This document shows positions 56,166 to 64,000 of a DNA stretch of 64,000 bases, piece after piece. Source of the stretch: Sinotaia quadrata (lineage: Eukaryota; Mollusca; Gastropoda; Architaenioglossa; Viviparidae). The notes beneath the pieces were generated by a model. The model saw only the letters and a program-made list of their open reading frames with translations. It did no database searches and was not told where the DNA came from. A program made the translations under genes and the position numbers. Positions within the stretch are counted from its first letter, which is position 1; every line of letters starts with the position of its first letter. The stretch is taken from assembly GCA_028829895.1 (NCBI GenBank), contig CM054181.1, forward strand, positions 117,151,860 to 117,215,859, in the 5' to 3' direction.

Positions 56166-58472
56166 ACCTTGAAAATGAACAACCCAGCCTTGAAGAGACA
56201 AACTTTGAGATCAAAATTCCCCAAAATCTGCAAGAAAAATTCACTTGACAGTAGCATATTAAATAAAAATTAAAGGATGAGATACATTTAAACAAAAGAA
56301 AAATGAAATTGTCATTCATTTTGCTAAAGCACTGAAAGTCAGTTGGTTTCTGTGTTGTTTGTAGATGAATACTTATGAAATCAATATATTTGTATATTAG
56401 ATTTTCTTTCTATTCTATTTGTATAGTAGATTTCCATTTCTTATCTATCTGTTGGATAGATTGCATGTTAAGAAAGTGGAATTAATGGACAACAAGAATT
56501 AGGAGAAAAGATGGAGTATAATGACTGTAAGATTACTGATCATTGGATTGAAATGTTAAATCACATTTGGTTAAACAACTGAATAAATGAAAACAAAAAT
56601 AAACATCTAAATCTTGGAGAGGGAAAAAGAATATGACTTTGGATATATTTCTCTCCAACAAGAATTAGAGTCTTCTAAGAGTAAAGTTAATAAGATTGTA
56701 GTGTACCATTGCTTCAGAAACAGTTTTCATTTAAGGTCTAGTCTATTTGAGATGTTGGTAATGCAATCGTGTCCTGTCTTCACTTAGAAAATTCTGAAGG
56801 ATTCATGCAGAAGTTTGTGATGTTGGTAATGAAATTGTGCCCTGTCATGCAGATGTTTGTGATGTGCATTAATTTCTAACTGCTCTAATTTCTAATTTCT
56901 AACATTTGTTGATTTAAAAAAATATCTGTTATGACTGTTGTTGTTTAAAAGTTTCTGTACTCTTTGTTGACTTTTGTCATAATATGGCTATTTAATTCTC
57001 ATAATCCTTCATATATGTATATTTTACTCTAACCCATGAGTTGATGTTTTGCCTTTGCTACTGAAAGTTATTGTGCATCTTACTTGTTTGTCTGTATTTT
57101 GTTGATTTCTTTTTTCTTATTTGAGGGGAAGGCTATTTATTCTTTGTCTTTAAAGACTATTTTACCTCTTTAGGGGTGGATTAAAATTTGAACTTTGTCT
57201 GAGTATTTTACATTTTGTCATTTGAATGACAATCAAAGTTTATTCTATTTGAGTGAAAATCTTACTGTACCTGTGCAACTGTGTAAATAACTGACACAAT
57301 TGTATTATTGGCTAGAACTGAATGTCTGTCTGAATATTACATAGATACACCAGTGTAAATATTTTTATTGTAAAACATGTTTTTGCTCATAATAGCTTTG
57401 TTTGCTCATCTCCAGTTTCCTTTATTACTAAAACAGAGTGCTAGAATAGATAAGAATTTCTCTCTCTTAATATGTACATTTTTGTATTAAATTTTAGCCA
57501 TAATCCAGAAATCCCTTGATTGCGTTCCTAGATTGAAGTTAGATTGATGAAGAAGGGGGCATGTTAAGAGTACTGTTTTTGAAATTTACTGCCAATAAGG
57601 AATTCATTGTGTTAAATTACAAACATTTCATTTTTTAACTTTGTACTAAAATAATTTTTGCTGTGTAGTTTGCCAAAAATAGCTGCCTTTTTCTTAAAGT
57701 GTTTACTTTTTTTTTTCTGTACCCAATGCTGTGAGGAAAATTTTGAGTACTCATAAACCTTTCATTGTATACATATGTTTATCTTGTTGCTCTATATTTG
57801 TTTTTCTTATACTTACCTGTTAAAGTATCTTTGTATTTCATCCGTATTACTGTACTATAACTATGCATGTTGATTTGTCATTTGTGCTATTATTTGACAC
57901 GTTATTGAAGAATAATTATTATGTCTTTTATCTAGCATTGCTGTGCAGCTTTTTATTTTAGCTGTAAATTTTAGAATAAGTATTGATTGGCCTTTACTGT
58001 AGTACTACCATTGAATGTGATTTGCCATACCTTACCATTATAATTTATTATTTTGGAGTATAATTTTAATGTGCCATACTGAGTATATTTGTCATGTACT
58101 TACCTGTAAATGTCCTTGAGCAAACCTTGGTGCTTCGTGTACCTTACCTTATAAGACTGTGTATGAAAAAGAGCGTTTTTATCGTGCTTTAATGTGTCTT
58201 TGATTATATTATACATGTTGAAACTTCCATGTACCTTATCAATATAGATTTTTGTATAGTAAAGGTATATTTATATATATGTGTCTGAATATATGTTGGT
58301 CCCATGTACTTATTTGTATGTGTCTTTGAGCACATGTTAGTCTTTCGTGAATGTTAGTGGTATGCACACTTTGGAGGATTGATTTTTGAGAATTTTGCTT
58401 GTGCAAGAGAATTGTTGACTGAGTTATTTCACTCCTTCTGGTATTCTGTTGGCCATTCTTCTCTCCAGCATC

Positions 58473-58478
58473 AATAAA
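58473..58478 (+). terminator. Candidate distal poly(A) signal
   Basis: AATAAA in the context CATCAATAAAATGTGTAATC is followed by a GT-rich stretch. It is the last plausible signal before the intergenic minisatellite. Earlier AATAAA copies at 56262 and 56582 are alternatives. Confidence 0.4.
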
Positions 58479-59049
58479 ATGTGTAATCTGGATGTGTATT
58501 TATTGTTGTTATGACCACAAATGGAAAATAATAATACACCATTTTTTTTTTAATGGTGAATTGGCTATTTACACAAGAATGTTTGTGCCTGTTTTTACAA
58601 ATATGTCCTATTGACTGAATAACTATGTAAAAATCAGTTAAAGTCTTGTTTAATTTTTTCTTTACATTTATAATACTAAATTTATTGTGTTCTGTCAAGT
58701 CTTTATTATATATTTAATGAATAATTATTTGGAGACTATATGTGCCCTACTAAATATTACCTTATTCTGAAATCTACAACACAATCTCACCTCCAATCAG
58801 CAGTTAGCCAGCCCACTCTGAATGAAGTTTTCTTTCTAAGCACATTCTATTTTTAGATTTCTTTTAATACCAGTGCAGAGGCTGTTATTTTACTGAAAGG
58901 GTGTGAATAGTTTTAAATACTTTTTGACCCGAGAGATTTGGGGACATTTTAAAGTGTGTATATGATCTGAAATATTTTGGACAGTTTAAAATATTTTTAG
59001 AAAACCCCTGAATGATCATAAACAATTTGATTGTTTGGACATATTTAAT

Positions 59050-60245
59050 TTTACACAATTTAATTTCTTGTTGTTGGATCGTTGATTGATTGATTCAGAC
59101 ACATTGAATTGGACAGATTGTGTTTTAAAATTGTAGACCAGATTGATTCAGCCATTGAGTATGGACAAAATTATGTAGACATTTCGATTGAGACATGTTG
59201 ATTATGGACATATTGTGTTTTTGAATTATAGACAAGATAGATTGATTCAGACATTGATTGTGGACAGATTGATTCAGACACATTGATTATGGACAGAGTT
59301 CTGGTTTAGACAGATTGTAGACAAGATTGATTTTCAGAATTGTGGACAAATTGATTTTGATGTAGTAACTGTGAACAGACTGATTGTGGATAGACTGGTG
59401 TAGAGAGATTGATATGGACAGATTGATAGTGGGCAGTTTGATTATAGTCGGATCAATTGAGACATTGATTTTGGACAAGATTGAGTTCAGACACTTGGTT
59501 GTGGAAAGACTGATGTGGACAAATTGATTCATATGTAGGCAGATTAATTGCAGACAAATTAATTGTGGACATTAATTTAGACAGATTGATGTCAACAGAT
59601 TGATTATGGACATATTGATTTAGACAAAGGATACAGACAGATTTATTTTTTAGAATTGTGAACAAGATTGATTTTAAGCATTGTGGACAAGATTGATTTG
59701 AACTCGATTGATTTTAAGCATTATGAACAAGATTGATTTTAAGCATTGTGGACAAGATTGATTTTAAGCATTGTGGACAAGATTGATTTTAAGCATTGTG
59801 GACAAGATTGATTTTAAGCATTGTGGACAAGATTGATTTTAAGTATTGTGAACAAGATTGATTTTAAGCATTGTGGACAAATCTGATTTGAACTCGATTG
59901 ATTTTAAGCATTGTGGACAAGTTTGATTTGAACTCGATTGATTTTTGTGGACAAGATTGATTTAGACATATTGATTTTGACAGATGATTGTGTGCAAATT
60001 GAATTGGACAGATGATTGTGCGCAAATTGAATTGGACAGATGATTGTGTGCAAATTGAATTGGACAGATGATTGTGTGCAGATTGAATTGGACAGATGAT
60101 TGTTTGCAAATTGAATTGGACAGATGATTGTGTGCAAATTGAATTGGACAGATTGTGAGCAGATTGATTGTAGAAAGACTGTGGACAAATTGATTTTGAC
60201 AGATGAATTTTGACATATTGACATAGATTGCAAACAGATTAATTG
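59050..60245. repeat. TTGATT-rich minisatellite family
   Basis: First a degenerate ATTGATTCAGACACATTGAT phase, then tidy ~28-bp units GATTTTAAGCATTGTGGACA plus AGATTGAT (59670-59900), then ~29-bp units GACAGATGATTGTGTGCAAA plus TTGAATTGG (59975-60150). Minus-strand ORFs rich in SICTQSSVQFNL are artefacts. Confidence 0.93.
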
Positions 60246-61150
60246 GATATATCGTATGATAAATAAAAAAAATCTCTGGCTATATTTCAACACTGTACTA
60301 CATATTTTTATAAAAAGTGTTTTTGTTTCAGAAAGAATTAACTTTAAAAAGAAAACAAGTTAACAGGGTAGAGTAGGGGTTAAAGGAGGAAAGCATTGAG
60401 GGGCACATCTTTATTGTTAATTATAAAGCCAGGCAACTCCTTTCAGATCTAACATTCTTCTATGATTAAATTTTAATGCTGATGATTAATACCACCAGTA
60501 TTCTTTTTTTTTTTTTTTTTTAAGCAACATGTTATGCATATTATTATTTAAAGAAATTTCCTACCACTTCCTACTGTCTTTGTCCACTTTCCTGTCTTTT
60601 TTCAGATATGGTTCTCTGCATCTTTTTCCAGTTGTGTTTTCCATTGTAGCTTTGATCGTTGTCAGTGCATGATAAATTATATTTCTTTTTTTTTCTCATT
60701 TCATTTTTGTTTTCTTTTGAGGAAGCTAAATTTCTTTTGTCAGAATGTTATGTTTGATGGCAGATGGGCATACATAGGTTTTAAGCAAGAAAAAGCTTAA
60801 CTGAGTATTTCTAGTAAATATTGATTATAGAGGTGACATCATTGTTTTAAATAAGAAGTATTAAAGAGCAAGTGAAATGAAATCTAGGTCACCTACAGAT
60901 AATAAATCCATGTGAAATGAGTAATTCCCATTCTTAGAATCAAGACTGCAAAATTTAAACTTTCAGAGATTTGTATAAATGTATTTATTTTGGTACTGAA
61001 AGTCAATATTTCTGAAAGAAGTCAGAGCTCATGTTCATTTGCGAGACTGACTTCTCACCATAGCAACATAACATGACGTTACGAGTGGGAGCAACAATCC
61101 ACATGCACTGTCCAACATATATTGTCTCTTGTTAAATGCATGGTTGGAAA
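60246..61150. other. Intergenic AT-rich sequence
   Basis: A poly(T) run lies near 60505-60524. No ORF or RNA gene recognised. Confidence 0.5.
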
Positions 61151-61158
61151 AATTAAAC

Positions 61159-61417
61159 ATGGTTAAACTATTGCAGTGCATATGGCTGCATGAACAAACC
61201 AAAAATATTAATTTTTTACATTTCCCAAAGTTCACAAATTATGAAAAAGTGGTTGGCAAAGCTGAAAAGAGAAAACTTTCATCCGACAGCACAGACGGTA
61301 GTGTGTAGCGAGCACTTTGAAGAAGAAGACTGTATAATGCAAAGCAGACAGTCTTTTCGGGACAGTTTAACAATGACAGGTATTGAGGTGCCCAAAGTTA
61401 GACTTAAACCAGTTTAA
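61159..61417 (+). pseudogene. THAP zinc-finger domain relic with frameshifts
   Basis: Three frames together give a THAP domain: ATG-Val at 61159; NYCSAYGCMNKPK (from about 61166); INFLHFPKFTN in another frame (about 61207-61240); then MKKWLAKLKRENFHPTAQTV and VCSEHFEEEDC back in the first frame, ending IEVPKVRLKPV and a stop. The C2CH ligands are all visible (CxxxxC; CSEH), as is the HFPK core, but the usual AVPTxF motif is cut off by the stop. At least two single-base shifts sit at A/T runs, so it is a decayed copy or, less likely, sequencing error. THAP domains occur in P-element-like transposases and in host DNA-binding proteins. Confidence 0.75.
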
Positions 61418-61419
61418 AA

Positions 61420-62600
61420 TTAGTCTTACACTTACACAGTTATAGTTGTAATTTTACATACAATCAGTTTATTACAGTTACTGTTAAAGGTGTCATAAAT
61501 ATGAAGTGTGTGAGTTTAACTGAATAAGTTTTAAATCCATTCATTCAGTGAATCTTCTTGTAACTGGAAAGTTAATAAGTAATCACAGAAAATTTATTGA
61601 AAATTTTGCGATGATTTCTGATGGGTTTTATTTTTTCTTAATTGCAGACATGTAATTAATTTTTGATTTATGTACACCTATTAAAATTAATTAAATTCAC
61701 TTTCTACATTTGCACCTTAACAATAAAGATTGAAAACAGTATTCATGCAATAATGAAAAACACTCTTGGTAAATTAATAATGAATATTAGTTGGTAAATG
61801 CCTAAAAACAGTTGTACTTGTAATGAATTATTAAAATAGGTACTTCTTGCAGTTTCAACTTGATATGTGTTGTTAACATGATTATTATTATGATTAATTA
61901 ACTATCAATTAATCATCTGTTATTACTTTGCAATATCTGATTGAATAATAAAAATCTACTGAATAAAATGCTTCATATATTAAATATGTCTTCATCAAAC
62001 CCTTATCATCATCATCTTTTAATCTGAACTTGTATGAATGCATTTTATTTCATCAAGGGTTGCTTGTATGTTAATTGCATCATAATATTTTACTCTATAT
62101 ACTATAGAATTTACTTTTAACACTATTCATAACATAAATGTATATGACACATTTCCTTGAATAGATAACCTTATTACTAGGACCCAAACCCAAGTCTTTA
62201 TTTTCTGCTATTAACTTTAGTTGGTAAATCCATTAGAATTTGATCATTATTATGTTAAAACTACTTGTGTACAAATGAATAGTTGAAGTACTCTGATCAT
62301 AATTAAATATTTTACTTTACAGTTTATGGTTTCATAATACTGCATATTAACAAAGTTATTGAATTTTGTTTCACTAGTAAGGTGGCAAAACCTGGGATTT
62401 CACCCCCTAGAATTCTAGCCATTTTTTGTTGTTGTAACTGTACTTGATTGTTACTTTAGATCATGTATGCAAAGTATACTAATAATTGTAATATTAAGAA
62501 GAAGAAATGCATATATAAGACTATCCAGCTATTAAATTAATATAACATTGGCCATTAATTGTTAAATTTAAAAGCTTTTGAATTACAATTATATAAAACA
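61420..62600. other. AT-rich intergenic sequence
   Basis: No coding region, RNA gene or tandem array was recognised. Confidence 0.5.

Positions 62601-62602
<2 letters not shown>

Positions 62603-62657
<55 letters not shown>
62603..62657. repeat. (AC)n microsatellite
   Basis: About 27 uninterrupted AC dinucleotides. A shorter (AC)n lies at 62816-62834. Confidence 0.98.
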
Positions 62658-62660
<3 letters not shown>

Positions 62661-63008
62661 GACATATAACATTTACAGACATTCATGCACAAACATGCAA
62701 ATACAATGATAAACACTTATTTAAAAATAACTATACTGCTATTCTTTAAATGTTAGATCAGATCGTTAATACCATCAATAATAATAGTAAATATCGGTAG
62801 TAAAAGTAATGATATACACACACACACACACACATACATATATAATGACAATTACAAAACTACTTTAAAAGCTTTCATCATTCAAAAATAAAAATATACA
62901 TAACTCATTTTAATAATAGAAATATGTCTATGAGCTTAATGATGACTACAAACATATGGTTACTATGTATTATCAGAAAAATAACTTACCAGACACTGTC
63001 ATTATCAG

Positions 63009-63137
63009 TCATTGTTTCCTTGGATCTCCATCATTAGAAATGATATGCAAACTATTGTTAGATGAACTTTCACTGCCATCAGCATGATTTGTATCACCAG
63101 AGAAAATTACATTGGCAGTCATTTCACTCCCATTCAT
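63009..63137 (-). CDS. Possible short coding exon or small ORF on the minus strand
   Basis: The minus strand holds an open frame from an ATG at 63137 to a TGA at 63009: MNGSEMTANVIFSGDTNHAD, then a Ser/Asn run and HIISNDGDPRKQ. The Ser/Asp/Asn bias looks more like a coding tail than random AT-rich DNA. Upstream (63156-63151) is ACAAACAG, a weak acceptor, so it could be a last exon. Alternatively ATGACTGATAATGACAGTGT near 63013-62994, followed by GTAAGT, could be a short first coding exon. I do not recognise the product. Confidence 0.3.
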   Translation of the reverse strand: MNGSEMTANVIFSGDTNHADGSESSSNNSLHIISNDGDPRKQ

Positions 63138-63144
63138 GACGTCA
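63137..63144. promoter_or_regulatory. CRE-like palindrome TGACGTCA
   Basis: A perfect TGACGTCA octamer, the CREB/ATF consensus, sits beside the possible minus-strand exon in otherwise AT-rich DNA. It may mark a promoter or be part of coding sequence; one 8-mer proves little. Confidence 0.3.
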
Positions 63145-63229
63145 CTTCTGTTTGTTTTTTACCCCAAGGGTTTGGAATTGTAATGGGGTTAATCTTGTTC
63201 ACAAACAATGTTTGACCTAGATTCCATTT

Positions 63230-64000
63230 CACCAGGTCTTTAAAGAGGAAATAGAACCAGTGTTTATTGTAAGAAATGTTAAAGAGGAACTAGGCCCAAT
63301 GTCTACTGTAAGAATTGTTAAAGAGGAACTAGGCCCAATGTCTACTGTAAGAATTGTTAAAGAGGAACTAGGCCCAATGTCTACTGTAAGAATTGTTAAA
63401 GAGGAACTAGACCCAATGTCTACTGAAGGACTGTTAAAGAGGAAATAGACCCAATGTTTATTTAAGAATTGTTGGAATTGTTAAAGAGGAAATATACCCA
63501 ATGTTTACTGTAAAATGTTAAAATGTTAAAGAGGAAATAGACCCAATGTCTATTGTAAGAATGGTTAAAGAGGAAATATACCAAATATTTATTGTAAGAA
63601 ATGTTAAAGAGGAAATAGATCCAATGTTTGCTGTAAGAATTTTTAAAGAGGAAATATATCCAAATTTTACTGTAAGAAATGTTAAAGAGGAAATAGATCC
63701 AATGTTTGCTGTAAGAATTTTTAAAGAGGAAATATATCCAAATTTTACCGTAAGAAATGTTAAAGAGGAAATAGATCCAGTTTTTACTGTAAGAAATGTT
63801 AAAGAGGAAATAGATCCAATGTTTGCTGTAAGAATTTTTAAAGAGGAAATATATCCAAATTTTACCGTAAGAAATGTTAAAGAGGAAATAGATCCAGTTT
63901 TTACTGTAAGAAATGTTAAAGAGGAAATAGATCCAGTTTTTACTGTAAGAAATTTTAAAGAGGAAATAGATCCAATGTCTGCTGTAAGAATTGTTAAAGA
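63230..64000. repeat. Minisatellite (~32-39 bp) running off the right edge
   Basis: At least 20 units of GTAAGAAATGTTAAAGAGGA plus AATAGATCCAATGTTTACT, with GAACTAGGCCCAATGTC versions at the left end and compound ~75-bp periods on the right. It continues past 64000. The 62-codon ORF (IVKEELGPMSTVR) is a repeat artefact. Confidence 0.93.

Larger units (their letters stand above)
55652..58495 (+). other. Probable 3' UTR of the PRUNE2-like gene
   Basis: After the stop the sequence holds a 61-bp minisatellite (to about 56165), then about 2.3 kb of non-repetitive AT-rich sequence without convincing ORFs. Possible poly(A) signals AATAAA occur at 56262, 56582 and 58473. The last, in CATCAATAAAATGTG, is followed by a GT-rich stretch typical of a 3' end, so the UTR could reach about 58.49 kb. 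The extent is inferred only. Confidence 0.45.

Noticed and set aside
61035..61235. 66-codon minus ORF opposite the THAP relic
   Set aside because: It overlaps the THAP-coding strand and has no family resemblance.
63260..63448. 62-codon ORF with IVKEELGPMSTVR repeats
   Set aside because: Product of the 36-bp-period part of the right-edge minisatellite.

Overview
The window looks like nuclear DNA from an animal, most likely an invertebrate. It is very AT-rich. One spliced gene with GT-AG introns fills about nine tenths of it. Transposon relics (hAT, THAP) and microsatellites are present, and the introns are packed with minisatellites. The repeat style would fit a mollusc or another lophotrochozoan, but nothing here proves the phylum.

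The main gene is on the + strand. It enters at the left edge, already inside its reading frame, and its coding part ends near 54.5 or 55.65 kb. I joined the exons by hand, and every junction keeps frame. The product fuses two families. The first half is PRUNE: the end of the DHH phosphoesterase domain, then DHHA2 (exons 820-932, 3476-3634, 5300-5394, 7802-7966 and the start of 11024-14941). The 3.9-kb exon continues into a long acidic, Ser-rich, probably disordered linker with two internal repeat families. The second half is a complete BNIP2/caytaxin-type module: its N-terminal region (29246-29327, 31153-31308), then a BCH (CRAL-TRIO-like) domain (41071-41238, 44069-44171, 49180-49311, 50183-50269, 52854-52952). 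This is the PRUNE2 (BMCC1) architecture. The visible protein is about 1,770 residues; the N-terminal exons lie to the left of the window.

Three places suggest regulated splicing. A 21-nt in-frame microexon (35329-35349) falls exactly at the LEWE kinesin-light-chain-type motif. Two alternative last coding exons (54433 and 55624) give different C-termini. Partial duplications of splice junctions (exon 1 donor; the acceptor joining the PRUNE and BNIP2 halves) create decoy sites that lead to early stops.

The introns hold dozens of tandem arrays (units about 26 to 97 bp), an 860-bp pure polypyrimidine tract, a decayed hAT transposase on the minus strand (26.3-28.3 kb), an LTR-like insertion (6.0-7.4 kb) and transposon-end-like GC-rich patches.

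Right of the gene (58.5-64 kb) are a probable 3' UTR end, a TTGATT-rich minisatellite, a frameshifted THAP-domain relic, an (AC)n microsatellite, a possible short minus-strand exon next to a CRE-like palindrome, and a 32-39-bp minisatellite running off the right edge. I saw no rRNA, tRNA or CRISPR.
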